This document shows, one piece after another, positions 31,690-43,507 of a stretch of 64,000 bases of DNA; position 1 is the stretch's first letter; each line of letters starts with the position of its first letter. This DNA is from Hyphomonadaceae bacterium (GTDB lineage: Bacteria; Pseudomonadota; Alphaproteobacteria; Caulobacterales; Aquidulcibacteraceae). A program made the position numbers and the translations under genes. The stretch covers positions 12,405-76,404 of the forward strand of contig JALHQO010000013.1 in NCBI GenBank assembly GCA_022841905.1, read 5' to 3'. Under the pieces are notes generated by a model, which worked only from the letters and a program-made list of their open reading frames with translations, ran no database searches and had not been told where the DNA came from.

Positions 31690-34173
31690 CTAGTCCAGCC
31701 CCAACTTTGCGCGCGTCGCCTTCGTGATCGTCACCGCGCATTGCGCGTAATCCGTCCACGGATCGGGCTCGGCTAGGCGCGCGCGCATGTCCTTCAGCTT
31801 GAAGATCGACGCGGACGGGATCGTTTTCAACTCCTGCCACGTCACCGGCACAGCGACCGTCGCTGTCGCTCGCGCACGCGGCGAGTAGGGCGCGATCGCT
31901 GTCGCGCCGCGGCCATTGCGCAGATAATCGACGAAGATGCGGCCCTTGCGCTTGGCCTTCGACATATTGGCGACGAAGCGCTTCGGATCGAGCCTCTCCA
32001 CTTGCTCCGCCAGCGCACCGGAGAAGCCTTTGGCCTCTTCCCACGTATGCTTGCGCTTCAGGTTGAGCACGATGTGGATGCCTTTGCCGCCTGTGATCAT
32101 GGCAAAGGAGGGGAGATCAGCGCTGTCGAGCAGCGTTTTGATGTCGAACGCCGCGCGCTTCACGATTTCGAAGTCTAGGCCTTCGTCGGGATCGAGATCG
32201 AACACCATCCGGTCGGGTTTCTCGACGTCATCATTGTGCGCGCCCCAGAGGTGAAACTCCAGCGCGCTGATCTGTGCGCATGAGACGAGCCCCAGCGCGT
32301 TGGGCACTGTGAGATAGCCCTCAGCCTTGCCGTCGCTCTCTGTGATCGGGATTGTTTTGATCTCTTTCGGCATGCCGGCCATGGCGTGCTTTTGGAAGAA
32401 CGTCTGCTTGCCGACGCCGTCCGGCGCGCGCACTAGGCTAAGCGGGCGGTTATAGACGTGCACGCCCATGCGCTCTGACGCCATGTCGAGATAGGCCGCA
32501 AGCTCGGCTTTGGTGACGCCCGCATCAGGGAAGAGCACCTTGTCTGGATGTGTGAGGCGCACGCGCGTCTTCATCGCCGGCGCGGCCTGTTCGGCGCTCA
32601 CGTCCTTCGCGGCTTTGTCGCTGCGCAGGCCTAGGAACACGGCGTGTCGCACCGCGCCTTCGCTGGTGAACTCCGCGAACCGCACTTGCGCCACCAGCTT
32701 CGGCTCAACCCATTTTGCGCCTCTTGCGGCCTCGCGCGGCACAGTCAGTGCGGGCTTGGCGCGGGCGAGCTTCGTCAGCTTCTCGGAGAGCGAAGCCAGA
32801 GTTTTGTCGTTGAAGCCCGTTCCGACATTGCCGCGATACTGGAGTTTGCCGTCGACTCTATCGGCCACCATTAGAGACGCGAAGGCGCGGCCTTTGAGCG
32901 AGGGCTGGTAGCCGATGATCACGAACTCCTGTTCGTTCACCAGCTTGATCTTCAGCCAGCTAGCGCTGCGCCCGCTCTGATAGGTGGAAGATGCTTTCTT
33001 CGAGATGACGCCTTCGAGCCCTTGCTCGCGGAACGCTTCCAACACATCGGGTCCGTTGCCTTCGAAGTGTGGGCTCAGCCGAACAGGCGTTTTTGCTTTC
33101 GCGAGCAGCTTTTCGAGCCTCGCCTTGCGCTCGCTCAGCGGCGTTTTGCGCAAGTCCTTGGCGCCGTCGGCCAGCAGATCGAACACGAAGTACGACACGC
33201 CCTTGGCGACGCCGTTCTCGAGCGATGCCTGGAGCGCGGAAAAATCCGTCTTGCCACTCGCTTGCGCCACCGCCGCTTCGCCGTCGAGGAGCACGTCTTT
33301 CAGATTGAGCGCGGCGAGCGCATCGGCGATCGGCTGAAACTTGCCGGTCCAGTCGAGGCCAGTGCGCGTGAACAGCTTGACGCTATCGCCGCTAACAGCA
33401 GCCTGGATGCGGTAGCCGTCATACTTGATCTCGTGAATCCAGTTGTCGCCCGGCGGCGCTTTTTCGACGCGCGTCGCTAGCATCGGCTCGACGAACGCCC
33501 ATTTTGGCGCCTTCGCCGCTTTCGGCGCGCGTTCGCCGCCCTTGCTCCATACGCGCGCGCCGCCGGAGCGCACATCTTCGATCGTGCGGCCCGAGACGAT
33601 GCTGGTGACGCTGCGCGCGACCGGGTCTTCCTTGCCGGCGAAGGCGTCCTTCGACTTGAACAACAGCCAAGGATTGCCGCGCTCGCCCTCGCGCGGCTTG
33701 ATCTTGACCATGTGAAACTCGCCCTTGAGCCGCTCGCCGGCCAACACGAATTTCAGTTCGCCCTTGGCCATGCCCTCATCGGGATCGAGCAGCCATTTCA
33801 CTTTGCCGGTGTCCCAGATGATCACCGAGCCGGCGCCGTATTCGCCCTTCGGGATCACGCCCTCGAACGAGCCGTATTCGATCGGGTGGTTCTCGGTGCG
33901 GACAGCGAGACGCTTTACGCTGGGATCGAGCGAGGGGCCCTGCGGCACCGCCCAGCTCATCAGCACGCCGTCATGCTCGAGCCGGAAGTCGTAGTGCAGG
34001 CGCGTGGCCGCGTGCTTTTGCACGACGAACATGCCGCCGGCGTCTTTCACCGTGCCGCCGGCCGGCTCTGTCGTTTTCTTGAAGTCGCGCTTGCGATTGT
34101 ACTCGGCCAGATCGCCGACCGTGTCCGCCTTGGCCGCGCTCTTCTTCGTCCCGCTTTTGGCGGGCTTTTTCAT
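31690..34173 (-). CDS. ligD: NHEJ DNA ligase D (phosphoesterase-ligase-polymerase)
   Basis: 827-aa three-domain end-joining enzyme. Residues 30-190 are the 3'-phosphoesterase (FVVQKHAATRLHYDFRLEHD, SWAVPQGPSLDP). Residues 225-520 are the ATP-dependent ligase with adenylation motif EIKYDGYR, LLDGEAAV, LEGVISKKASSTY and SWLKIK. Residues 545-827 are the primase-polymerase domain (PDKVLFPDAGVTK, the metal motif FDLDPDEGLDF, MITGGKGIHIVLNL). Order PE-LIG-POL is the Pseudomonas-type arrangement. The N-terminus is Lys-rich. It overlaps the ku stop by 4 bp and so is co-translated with its DNA-end-binding partner. Confidence 0.95.
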   Translation of the reverse strand: MKKPAKSGTKKSAAKADTVGDLAEYNRKRDFKKTTEPAGGTVKDAGGMFVVQKHAATRLHYDFRLEHDGVLMSWAVPQGPSLDPSVKRLAVRTENHPIEYGSFEGVIPKGEYGAGSVIIWDTGKVKWLLDPDEGMAKGELKFVLAGERLKGEFHMVKIKPREGERGNPWLLFKSKDAFAGKEDPVARSVTSIVSGRTIEDVRSGGARVWSKGGERAPKAAKAPKWAFVEPMLATRVEKAPPGDNWIHEIKYDGYRIQAAVSGDSVKLFTRTGLDWTGKFQPIADALAALNLKDVLLDGEAAVAQASGKTDFSALQASLENGVAKGVSYFVFDLLADGAKDLRKTPLSERKARLEKLLAKAKTPVRLSPHFEGNGPDVLEAFREQGLEGVISKKASSTYQSGRSASWLKIKLVNEQEFVIIGYQPSLKGRAFASLMVADRVDGKLQYRGNVGTGFNDKTLASLSEKLTKLARAKPALTVPREAARGAKWVEPKLVAQVRFAEFTSEGAVRHAVFLGLRSDKAAKDVSAEQAAPAMKTRVRLTHPDKVLFPDAGVTKAELAAYLDMASERMGVHVYNRPLSLVRAPDGVGKQTFFQKHAMAGMPKEIKTIPITESDGKAEGYLTVPNALGLVSCAQISALEFHLWGAHNDDVEKPDRMVFDLDPDEGLDFEIVKRAAFDIKTLLDSADLPSFAMITGGKGIHIVLNLKRKHTWEEAKGFSGALAEQVERLDPKRFVANMSKAKRKGRIFVDYLRNGRGATAIAPYSPRARATATVAVPVTWQELKTIPSASIFKLKDMRARLAEPDPWTDYAQCAVTITKATRAKLGLD

Positions 34174-35096
34174 TTCTTCGCGCGTTTAGCGGCAGCCTTC
34201 GCGGGCGCTTTGGCGCGCGGCGCGGCTTTGGTCTTTTCAGCCGCCGCGCGGCGTTTCGGCGCCGGCTTCGCGTCGTCCTCGTCGTCCGCAACCTTGGGCG
34301 ACTTCTTCGCAAGCGACTTCTTCAGCGCATCGACCAGCGACACGACGTTGTCGCCATAATCGCGCGACGGCTCTTCCTGGTCGTCCAGCACCAATTCGCC
34401 ATGGCGCTCGATCTTCTTTTTCACCAGCCGCTCCAGCGCGATGGCGTATTCGTCCTCGAACTTGGCCGGATCGAACTTGGCTTTCTTGCGATTGATCAGC
34501 TCTTCGGCGAGGTCGATCAGATCGGCGTCGAGTTTGCCGTTTGGAATTTCATCGAAGAAGCTTTTCGCTGCACGCACTTCCTCGCCGTAGTGCACAGTCT
34601 CGACAACGAGGCCGCCTTCGTACGGCTTTACCGCCGCGATGTAGGAGCGCCCGCGCATGGTGATCTGGCCGAGGCCCACGGTCTTCGTTTTCTTCAGCGC
34701 CTCGCAGACGACGCGGTAGGGCTCGTCGGCCATTTTGCCGTCGGGCAGGGCGTAATAGGGTTTGTCGAAATAGATCGGGTCGATCGTGTCGGCCGGCGCG
34801 AACTGCACCATGTCGAGCGTCTTCTTGGAATCGACCTTCAGCGCCTCGAACTCCTCGTCCGAGAACAGAACGTAGCGGCCCTTCTGGTACTCGTAGCCTT
34901 TGACGATCTCGTCTTTATCGACGGCGCCGACGCCAGGCGCGACTTTCTCGTACCTGATCCGCTGCTTCGACGGCTCATGGATCTGGTTGAACGAAATCTT
35001 CTCCTTGGAATCCAAGGCCGAATAGAGCTTTACCGGCAGCGCCACGAGGGCGAGCCGGATTTGCCCTGTCCATATGGGACGAGCTGGAGGCGCCAT
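34170..35096 (-). CDS. ku: Non-homologous end-joining protein Ku
   Basis: 308-aa bacterial Ku, which encircles DNA ends as a homodimer and recruits LigD. Family motifs: MAPPARPIWTGQIRLALVALPVKLYSA, ISFNQIHEPSKQRIRYEKV, VDKDEIVKGYEYQKGRYVLF, TIDPIYFDKPYYALPD and the central GQITMRGRSYIAAVKPYEGGLV. The C-terminal tail (from about residue 265) is Lys/Ala/Pro-rich, the extension known to bind DNA and LigD in other Ku proteins. First gene of a ku-ligD operon. Confidence 0.95.
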   Translation of the reverse strand: MAPPARPIWTGQIRLALVALPVKLYSALDSKEKISFNQIHEPSKQRIRYEKVAPGVGAVDKDEIVKGYEYQKGRYVLFSDEEFEALKVDSKKTLDMVQFAPADTIDPIYFDKPYYALPDGKMADEPYRVVCEALKKTKTVGLGQITMRGRSYIAAVKPYEGGLVVETVHYGEEVRAAKSFFDEIPNGKLDADLIDLAEELINRKKAKFDPAKFEDEYAIALERLVKKKIERHGELVLDDQEEPSRDYGDNVVSLVDALKKSLAKKSPKVADDEDDAKPAPKRRAAAEKTKAAPRAKAPAKAAAKRAKK

Positions 35097-35279
35097 AGCT
35101 TTTCAAACACCCAAGAAGACCCGACGTTCCGAAACCGTAACATCAGAGTGCAACCCCAGCAACGCGCGTGGTTACCAGTTAACCCTCTTTGCCGGGCGCC
35201 AATTTCACTCCCGGCGCGATTGGTCTAAGACCGGGCGAACGCGTGAACGGCCCAGAGAGGCCGGCCGTATAGGGAGCTC

Positions 35280-36443
35280 ATGACCCAATCGCACAGCCTT
35301 GATTTCGCCCTCGGCGAAACCGCGGACGCCATCCGCGAAACCACCGCCCGTTACGCCGCCGACCGCATCGCGCCAATGGCGGCCGAGATCGATGCGCAGA
35401 ACAAATTTCCGCGCGAGCTTTGGCCCGAGATGGGCGCGCTTGGCCTGCACGGCATCACCGTGAGCGAGGAAGACGGCGGCCTCGGGCTTGGCTATCTCGA
35501 ACACGTCGTCGCGATGGAGGAGGTGAGCCGCGCTTCAGCTTCGGTGGGCCTCTCCTACGGCGCGCACTCCAACCTCTGCATCAATCAGCTCCGCCGTTGG
35601 GCGACGCCCGAGCAGAAGCATAGATATCTGCCTAAGCTGATCAGCGGCGAGCACGTCGGCTCGCTCGCCATGAGCGAAGCCGGCGCGGGTTCTGACGTCG
35701 TCGGCATGAAGCTGCGCGCGGAGAAGAAGGGCGATCGCTTCGTGCTGAACGGCACGAAGTTCTGGATCACCAACGCGCCCGAAGCCAACACGCTGGTGGT
35801 TTACGCCAAGACCGAACCGGGCGCCGGCTCCGGCGGCATCACCGCCTTTATCATCGAGCGCGGCACAAAAGGTTTCAGCACCTCCCAGAAGCTCGACAAA
35901 ATGGGCATGCGCGGCTCGGACACCGGAGAGCTGGTGTTCGCAGATTGCGAAGTGCCGGAAGAAAACGTCATGGGCGGGCTCAATCGCGGCGTCGCCGTGC
36001 TGATGAGCGGCTTGGACTATGAGCGCGCCGTGCTCGCGGCCGGTCCGCTCGGCATCATGCAAGCCTGCCTCGATGTCGTGCTGCCCTACGTCCGCGAGCG
36101 CAAACAATTCGGCAAGCCGATCGGCTCGTTCCAGCTGATCCAAGCCAAGGTCGCCGACATGGTGGTAGCACTCAGCGCCGCGCGCGCTTATGTCTATGCC
36201 GTCGCTAAAGCCTGCGACGCCGGCAAGACCACCCGCCACGACGCCGCCGGCGCCATCATGTTCGCCTCCGAAAGCGCCGTGATGGTCAGTCTCGAAGCCA
36301 TCCAAGCGCTCGGCGGCGCCGGCTACACAAAAGACTTCCCAGTTGAGCGCTTCCTCCGCGACGCTAAGCTCTACGACATCGGCGCCGGCACGAATGAAGT
36401 GCGGCGGTTTCTGATTGGCCGCGAAATTATCGGTGGCGGCTGA
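35280..36443 (+). CDS. ivd: Isovaleryl-CoA dehydrogenase-like acyl-CoA dehydrogenase
   Basis: 387-aa FAD enzyme oxidising isovaleryl-CoA to 3-methylcrotonyl-CoA in leucine breakdown. Family motifs: [42 protein letters not shown], the [22 protein letters not shown] segment typical of isovaleryl-CoA dehydrogenases, [13 protein letters not shown], and the C-terminal [40 protein letters not shown]. Catalytic Glu in isovaleryl-CoA dehydrogenases lies in the [14 protein letters not shown] region, which is present. The downstream methylcrotonyl-CoA carboxylase genes confirm the pathway. A palindromic repeat separates it from mccB. Confidence 0.92.
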   Translation: MTQSHSLDFALGETADAIRETTARYAADRIAPMAAEIDAQNKFPRELWPEMGALGLHGITVSEEDGGLGLGYLEHVVAMEEVSRASASVGLSYGAHSNLCINQLRRWATPEQKHRYLPKLISGEHVGSLAMSEAGAGSDVVGMKLRAEKKGDRFVLNGTKFWITNAPEANTLVVYAKTEPGAGSGGITAFIIERGTKGFSTSQKLDKMGMRGSDTGELVFADCEVPEENVMGGLNRGVAVLMSGLDYERAVLAAGPLGIMQACLDVVLPYVRERKQFGKPIGSFQLIQAKVADMVVALSAARAYVYAVAKACDAGKTTRHDAAGAIMFASESAVMVSLEAIQALGGAGYTKDFPVERFLRDAKLYDIGAGTNEVRRFLIGREIIGGG

Positions 36444-36456
36444 TCCCAATTTCATC

Positions 36457-36558
36457 CGTCATCCCGGACACGCCGCAGGCGTGATCCGGGACCCAGGGGC
36501 GACCGGCGCATCGTCGGCCCCTGGGTCCCGGGTCTCGCTCCGCTCGCCCGGGATGACG
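36457..36558. repeat. Intergenic palindromic repeat (CGTCATCCCGG family)
   Basis: A roughly 102-bp element with nested pairing: outer arms CGTCATCCCGG/CCGGGATGACG, inner arms CCGGGACCCAGGGGC/GGCCCCTGGGTCCCGG. It also has a small ACGCCGCAGGCGT hairpin. This wording is typical of dispersed repeats in alphaproteobacterial genomes (established knowledge, from memory). It lies between ivd and mccB, where it may tune termination or mRNA stability. Confidence 0.8.
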
Positions 36559-36578
36559 AAGTGGTGTAGCGGAATCCC

Positions 36579-38183
36579 ATGAAGCTGAAGTCTGCGATCG
36601 ATCCAAACTCCGAAGCCTTCGCCAAGAACGCGGCGCACCACCGCGCCCTAGCGCAACAGCTGCGCGAGCGCGCGGCGCAGATCGCGCTTGGTGGCCCCGA
36701 AGAATCCCGCGCCCGCCACACCAAGCGCAACAAGCTGCTGCCGCGCGAGCGGGTTGAGCGTTTGCTTGATCCCGGCGCGCCGTTTCTCGAAGTGGGCGCG
36801 CTGGCGGCGTACGATCTTTACAACGGCGAAGCGCCAGCCGCCGGCGTGATCACCGGCATTGGCCGCGTCTCTGGCCGCGAAGTGATGATCGTCGCCAACG
36901 ACGCGACGGTGAAGGGCGGCGCGTATTTCCCGATGACGGTGAAGAAGCACCTGCGCGCGCAAGAGATCGCGATGCAGAACAAGCTGCCGTGCGTCTATCT
37001 CGTCGATAGCGGCGGCGCGAACCTGCCGCACCAAGCCGAAGTCTTCCCGGACCGCGACCATTTCGGCCGCATCTTCTACAATCAGGCGCGCATGAGCGCC
37101 GAAGGCATCGCGCAGATCGCCTGCGTCATGGGCTCATGCACGGCCGGCGGCGCCTATGTGCCGGCGATGAGCGATGAAACCGTGATCGTCCGCAACCAAG
37201 GCACCATCTTCCTCGGTGGGCCGCCACTCGTGAAAGCCGCGACCGGCGAAGTGATCAGCGCTGAAGATCTCGGCGGCGGCGATATGCACGCACGCAAGAG
37301 CGGCGTCGTCGATCACCTCGCGCAGGACGACGCGCACGCGCTGCATATCGTTCGGCGCATCGTGGCGAACCTCAACACTGTGAAGAATGTCGGCCTCGAT
37401 CTGCGCGAACCGGTGCCGCCCGCGTACGATGCTGAAAGCATTTATGGCGTGATCCCCGATGACGTGCGCACGCCGTACGACGTCCGCGAAGTCATCGCCC
37501 GCATCGTCGATGGCAGCGAGCTTGACGAATTTCGCCCGCTCTACGGCCCCACGCTCGTCACCGGCTTTGCGCGCATCTGGGGCTTTCCCGTCGCGATCCT
37601 CGCCAACAACGGCATCCTGTTCAGCGAAAGCGCGCAGAAGGGCGCGCATTTCATCGAGCTCGCCTGCAAGCGCGGCATTCCGTTGCTCTTCCTGCAAAAC
37701 ATTTCCGGCTTCATGGTCGGCGGCAAATACGAAGCCGGCGGCATCGCCAAAGACGGCGCGAAGATGGTGACAGCCGTCGCTTCCGCCGAAGTGCCGAAAT
37801 TCACCGTGCTGATCGGCGGCTCGTTCGGCGCCGGCAATTACGGCATGTGCGGCCGCGCCTATTCCCCGCGCTTCCTCTTCACCTGGCCCAACTCCCGCAT
37901 CTCCGTCATGGGCGGTGAACAGGCAGCCTCCGTGCTCGCACAAGTGAAACGCGACGGCATGGAAGCGAAAGGCGAGAGCTGGGCGAAAGCCGAAGAAGAA
38001 AAATTCAAAGACCCGATCCGCGCAAGATATGAGGAAGAGGGCGATCCGTATCACGCGACGGCGCGGCTGTGGGACGATGGGATTATCGATCCCACGCAGA
38101 CACGTGATGTGTTGGGGCTAGCGATCAGTGCGAGTTTGAACGCACCAATTCCAGAGACGCGCTTCGGCGTGTTTAGGATGTGA
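36579..38183 (+). CDS. mccB: Methylcrotonyl-CoA carboxylase, carboxyltransferase (beta) subunit
   Basis: 534-aa carboxyltransferase moving CO2 from carboxybiotin to 3-methylcrotonyl-CoA, giving 3-methylglutaconyl-CoA. Features are [57 protein letters not shown] (typical of the MCC beta subunit), [53 protein letters not shown] and [37 protein letters not shown]. The start ATG follows the palindromic repeat by 20 bp. A small membrane-protein gene is inserted between it and mccA. Confidence 0.94.
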   Translation: MKLKSAIDPNSEAFAKNAAHHRALAQQLRERAAQIALGGPEESRARHTKRNKLLPRERVERLLDPGAPFLEVGALAAYDLYNGEAPAAGVITGIGRVSGREVMIVANDATVKGGAYFPMTVKKHLRAQEIAMQNKLPCVYLVDSGGANLPHQAEVFPDRDHFGRIFYNQARMSAEGIAQIACVMGSCTAGGAYVPAMSDETVIVRNQGTIFLGGPPLVKAATGEVISAEDLGGGDMHARKSGVVDHLAQDDAHALHIVRRIVANLNTVKNVGLDLREPVPPAYDAESIYGVIPDDVRTPYDVREVIARIVDGSELDEFRPLYGPTLVTGFARIWGFPVAILANNGILFSESAQKGAHFIELACKRGIPLLFLQNISGFMVGGKYEAGGIAKDGAKMVTAVASAEVPKFTVLIGGSFGAGNYGMCGRAYSPRFLFTWPNSRISVMGGEQAASVLAQVKRDGMEAKGESWAKAEEEKFKDPIRARYEEEGDPYHATARLWDDGIIDPTQTRDVLGLAISASLNAPIPETRFGVFRM

Positions 38184-38639
38184 TGATGAGAACACTCCTC
38201 TCTGGGATCGTGTTTCTAGTTGTGTTCTCGGTCGTGCTCCTGCCATTCGTCCTTTTTCGAATGGCGGTAGATCGGGGGGACTTGGAACCGCTCGCACCAG
38301 TTGCAACGGGGATATTCGCCGCCCTTTCAGGTCTGATTGGGTGGGCCCTGGCGAGTTTGTCGGCCACTTACGTGAGGGAGTCGCGCAACCCGCCGAGCAT
38401 AAATGTTCTCAGGTTTCGACTTGGTCGAACACTTGCGATTCAGCTGCTGTTTGTCGGAATTGGATTGGCGCTCGCTTCGATCAGCATGCAGCACTACCCC
38501 ATTTACAGGGACATCGTCGGACGATCACTCGCCTACGACCTTAAAGATCTGTTTGAATCCGGTTGGCTGGTGTTCGTAGGCGGCATCGTCGCTCTCCTAA
38601 GCGCGTACAAGTTGGTGAGCGGGTCGAAGGACGACACGA

Positions 38640-38647
<8 letters not shown>
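38183..38647 (+). CDS. Hypothetical four-helix membrane protein inside the leucine operon
   Basis: About 154-aa protein with four hydrophobic segments (LSGIVFLVVFSVVLLPFVLF, PVATGIFAALSGLIGWALASLS, LAIQLLFVGIGLALASISM, FESGWLVFVGGIVALLSAYKLV). No family recognised. It shares bases with the mccB stop (GTGATGATG; start GTG 38180, ATG 38183 or ATG 38186) and overlaps mccA by 8 bp, so it is embedded in a metabolic operon where no membrane protein is expected. Its DNA is visibly lower in GC, with codons such as TTT, AGA and GGG that the flanking genes avoid, suggesting recent acquisition. Confidence 0.72.
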
Positions 38648-40541
<1,894 letters not shown>

Positions 40542-40548
40542 GTCCCGA

Positions 40549-41208
40549 TCAGCTCATCGCAAACTGCGCTTCTTCTTTCTCGGGATGGCGCACTGTGTCG
40601 CCGAAGCTTTCGTTGACGCCGACGACGGCCGCTGGCGGCACGTTGGCGTTGCTGGGCACATTGGCGCCGGGGCCGATCTTCGCGCCGGCGCCGATGAAGG
40701 CGTAAGAGCCGATCCGCACCGGCCGCACCAGCACGCTTGAGCCTGCGCCATCGACCTTCTTGCGTACGTGTGCGGCAAGTTCGACTTCGCGCGAGAATAC
40801 GACGCGGTTGCCGATGTCCATCAGATTGCGGTCGAGCACGTCCATGCGCACCGGCCATTCGACGCCGTAGCCGATGCGCGAGCCCCACATGCGGAGCCAC
40901 ATCGAGTAGAAGCCGGGAAAAATCCGCAGCAGCGATTCCAGAAACGGCAGCGCGTCATAAACCGCCTGGATGTGGTGCGCCGCCAGCCACGGGCAGAAGG
41001 CGCGCCCGTCAATGCAGGCGACGCCATGCTTCAGCGGCGCCCAGCGAAACATTACGCGCTGCACCAAGGGCGGCAAAAAATAAATCACGAAGATGAAAAG
41101 CGCAGCGGTCCAGATCGAGGGCCACTCCGCGAATACGCCGAGCGCGCCGAGCGAGATCGCGAACATCAGCAACGGAAAATACGCGAAGAGCCGATCCCAC
41201 CCCGTCAT
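40549..41208 (-). CDS. Membrane-anchored hexapeptide-repeat (acyltransferase-like) protein
   Basis: 219-aa protein. The N-terminal third has two membrane helices (FPLLMFAISLGALGVFAEW, AALFIFVIYFLPPLVQRVMF). A soluble helical region follows (RIFPGFYSMWLRMWGSRIG), then a short left-handed beta-helix of hexapeptide repeats (GSRIGYGV, VRIGSYAFIGAGAKIGPGANVPSNANV). Such proteins are usually acyl- or acetyltransferases acting on sugars or lipids, but the repeat is short and no catalytic His was identified. It follows ptsN by 11 bp on the same strand and is convergent with mccA. Function not assigned. Confidence 0.6.
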   Translation of the reverse strand: MTGWDRLFAYFPLLMFAISLGALGVFAEWPSIWTAALFIFVIYFLPPLVQRVMFRWAPLKHGVACIDGRAFCPWLAAHHIQAVYDALPFLESLLRIFPGFYSMWLRMWGSRIGYGVEWPVRMDVLDRNLMDIGNRVVFSREVELAAHVRKKVDGAGSSVLVRPVRIGSYAFIGAGAKIGPGANVPSNANVPPAAVVGVNESFGDTVRHPEKEEAQFAMS

Positions 41209-41219
41209 CGACGCGCTCG

Positions 41220-41693
41220 CTAAGCGGCGTCGACGCGGACCGCGCCCGCGATCAGCGCGTAAAGCTCGTCAGCGCCACGCGCCGCGCGCAGTTTTTCGCG
41301 AATGTCGGCGCGGCGGAAAAAGCGGGAAACGCGCGCCAACGCTTTCAAGTGATCGGCGCCCTTATCGAGCGGCGCGAGCAGCATGAACACGAGGTCGCAA
41401 GCGCGGCCGTCGAGTGCGTCAAAATTCTGTGGGATGTCGAGCCGCGCGAACACGCCAACGGGCCGCGTCACGCCAGCCACCGCCGCATGCGGAATGGCGA
41501 CGCCTTCGCCGACGCCTGTGCCGGCAAGCCGCTCGCGCATCAAGACGGCGTCAAACGCGACGCGCGCATCGACGCCAGCGGGACGCGCAATCGTCTCCGC
41601 CATCGTCATCAGCGCTTGCCGGCGCGATACTGCCGCCAATCGGGGCAAAATCGCTTCTGGCGCGATCAGATCGCCTAGTTCGTGCATTGCCAC
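41220..41693 (-). CDS. ptsN: Nitrogen-PTS EIIA protein
   Basis: 157-aa EIIA-Ntr of the regulatory phosphotransferase system, which signals nitrogen and potassium status rather than carrying sugar. The phosphorylated His is in VGEGVAIPHAAVAGV (about residue 68), followed by FARLDIPQNFDALDGRACDLVFMLLAP and the C-terminal LKALARVSRFFRRADIREKL. ATG 41687 (MHELGDLIAP) is an equally good start. Placement after hpf is the standard rpoN-hpf-ptsN order, here with rpoN displaced. Confidence 0.9.
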   Translation of the reverse strand: MAMHELGDLIAPEAILPRLAAVSRRQALMTMAETIARPAGVDARVAFDAVLMRERLAGTGVGEGVAIPHAAVAGVTRPVGVFARLDIPQNFDALDGRACDLVFMLLAPLDKGADHLKALARVSRFFRRADIREKLRAARGADELYALIAGAVRVDAA

Positions 41694-41707
41694 CCTGTCT
41701 CGCGTTT

Positions 41708-41726
41708 CGCCGCTGCAGAAGCGGCG
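41708..41726 (-). terminator. Hairpin between hpf and ptsN
   Basis: CGCCGCT-gcaga-AGCGGCG is a 7-bp stem in the 51-bp gap between hpf and ptsN. No U-tract follows on the minus strand, so it is a possible attenuator or processing site rather than a clear terminator. Confidence 0.3.
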
Positions 41727-41744
41727 CCAACGTTTGCGGAAACC

Positions 41745-42356
41745 TTAAGTTCCGTTCGCTTTCCGGGCCCGCTCCGGATCGATCCAGCCCACATTCCCAT
41801 CGGCGCGCCGATACACGACGTTCAATCCGCCATTGGCGGCGTTTCTGAACATCAGGGCCGGCGTGTCCGAAAGATCGAGCTGCATAACCGCCATCGAGAC
41901 GGTCATGGTGCGTACGGCGACCGTCGTCTCGGCGATCACAAGCGGCGGATCCTCCGCCGGCGCCGGCGCATCTTCGCCAGCATCAACTTCTTCCTGTAAT
42001 GGCGCGAGCACATACGATGATGCGTCCTCGGCGGGAAGGGGAGATTTGTTGTCGGCGTGGTGATTCCGCAGCCGCCGTTTGTAGCGCCTGACGCGCTTTT
42101 CGAGCTTCTCCAGCGCGTCGCCAAAAGCGCTGTGTGCGTCGCCGCCGTGACCGCCTGCCTGGAGCGAGATGCCAGATGGCAAGTGGACGAGACAATCGAC
42201 GGCCATGCCGACGCCGCCGCCATTTTTGCTGACCGTCACGACGGCGTCTGTCGCGCGTTCAAAATATTTGCTGACGCTGGCTTTAAGTTCAGATTCGATG
42301 CGAGTTCTAAGCGCTTCGCCGACATCCATCTGCCGACCGGCGACCTGTACGCGCAT
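41745..42356 (-). CDS. hpf: Ribosome hibernation-promoting factor, long form
   Basis: 203-aa long HPF, which dimerises 70S ribosomes into inactive 100S particles in starvation. The N-terminal S30AE domain (MRVQVAGRQMDVGEALRTRIESEL ... GDAHSAFGDALEKLEKRVRRYKRRLRNHH) is followed by a Glu/Pro-rich linker (about 105-140) and the C-terminal dimerisation domain (MTVSMAVMQLDLSDTPALMFRNAANGGLNVVYRRADGNVGWIDP). The start at 42356 is set by an AAGGAGG site; the ORF track runs 65 residues too far upstream. Normally directly after rpoN; here separated by two genes. Confidence 0.93.
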   Translation of the reverse strand: MRVQVAGRQMDVGEALRTRIESELKASVSKYFERATDAVVTVSKNGGGVGMAVDCLVHLPSGISLQAGGHGGDAHSAFGDALEKLEKRVRRYKRRLRNHHADNKSPLPAEDASSYVLAPLQEEVDAGEDAPAPAEDPPLVIAETTVAVRTMTVSMAVMQLDLSDTPALMFRNAANGGLNVVYRRADGNVGWIDPERARKANGT

Positions 42357-42580
42357 GAAGACCTCCTTGTTTGCCGCGAGCCTTGCGGGGAGCCTTCGAG
42401 ACCGGATCCCGCCCCCCTGGGACAGTCCCGATGCCAAGCCCTTAAGGTAGGCCTCGGGGCGGGTCGGGTCAACGCGTAGAGGGCGCAAAGGGCGCCGAGA
42501 ATGGACGGTTCGCCGCATCCGCGAGCAATGCTCTTTTAGTCTGCCCCACAATGGCCCATTTGTGCGCTGGCGAGGGGAAG

Positions 42581-43507
42581 ATGAGCGCAGAGAATACGGG
42601 TGTTGCGGCGGCGTCGGCGCGCGCGACTCAGTGGCTCGATCTCACCGCGATCGTGTTCTGCACTCTGGCGTGGGGCACCACGTGGTATGCGATCACGTTT
42701 CAGCTCGGCGTCGTCGATCCCGTTATCTCAGTTACATATCGCTTCACGCTCGCGGCGGCATTGTTGTTCGCGTGGTGTTTGCTGCGCGGCGAGTCGCTCA
42801 AGCTCACGCGTGCGCAGCACGCGGCGGCGTTGGGCGTCGGCGTATCGACGTTCGCGATCAATTACACGCTCGTCTATTGGGCTGAAGAGCGCGTGACGTC
42901 AGCTGTTGTCGCTGTCGTGTTTGCGGCTATGGCGTTCATGAATCTCATCGGCTTTCGAATCGCGTTCGGCCAGCGCGCGCCGGCGCTGGCTTGGGGCGCT
43001 GCGAGCCTTGGGATTGCCGGCGTCGCGCTGCTTTCGTGGGAAGAGATCGCCGGCGCTAACTTCGGCACGCGCGCGCTGATTGGCCTTGGGCTCACGTTTC
43101 TTGGCGTGATCGGCGCGGTGGTCGGCAACATCTATGCGCGCCGTGGTGAAATCGCTGGCGCGACTGTGGCGGCGTCCACGGGCTGGGCGATGGCGTATGG
43201 GGCGGGGACGTTGGCGCTGTTCGCGCTCGCCACCGGCCGCGCCTGGGTGTTCGAGCCGACTTGGGCCTACACGCTTTCGCTTTTTTACCTCGCCGCCATC
43301 GGCTCGGTGATCGCGTTTCTCTTGTATTACGGCCTCGCGCGCCGGCGCGGCTATGCGACGGCTTCCTACATTTCCGCGCTGGCGCCGCCCGTGGCGATGA
43401 CAGTCTCGGCTTTGTTTGAGGACAAAGTCTGGGGTCTCTTCGCGCTCGGCGGCGTCGTACTGGTGATCGCGGGGCAGTTCTTGCTGCTGCGCGCGAAGCG
43501 CGCTTAG
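42581..43507 (+). CDS. EamA/DMT-family transporter
   Basis: About 308-aa inner-membrane protein with ten hydrophobic helices and two EamA repeats (LAWGTTWYAITFQLGVVDPVISVTYRF in the first, IGSVIAFLLYYGLARRRGYATASYISALAPPVAMTVSALFEDK in the second). Such proteins export metabolites such as amino acids or nucleotides; substrate unknown. ATG 42581 with GAGGGGAAG upstream was chosen over the ORF-track ATG 30 bp earlier. It is divergent from hpf and, with the DUF2785 gene, interrupts the usual rpoN-hpf linkage. Confidence 0.88.
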   Translation: MSAENTGVAAASARATQWLDLTAIVFCTLAWGTTWYAITFQLGVVDPVISVTYRFTLAAALLFAWCLLRGESLKLTRAQHAAALGVGVSTFAINYTLVYWAEERVTSAVVAVVFAAMAFMNLIGFRIAFGQRAPALAWGAASLGIAGVALLSWEEIAGANFGTRALIGLGLTFLGVIGAVVGNIYARRGEIAGATVAASTGWAMAYGAGTLALFALATGRAWVFEPTWAYTLSLFYLAAIGSVIAFLLYYGLARRRGYATASYISALAPPVAMTVSALFEDKVWGLFALGGVVLVIAGQFLLLRAKRA

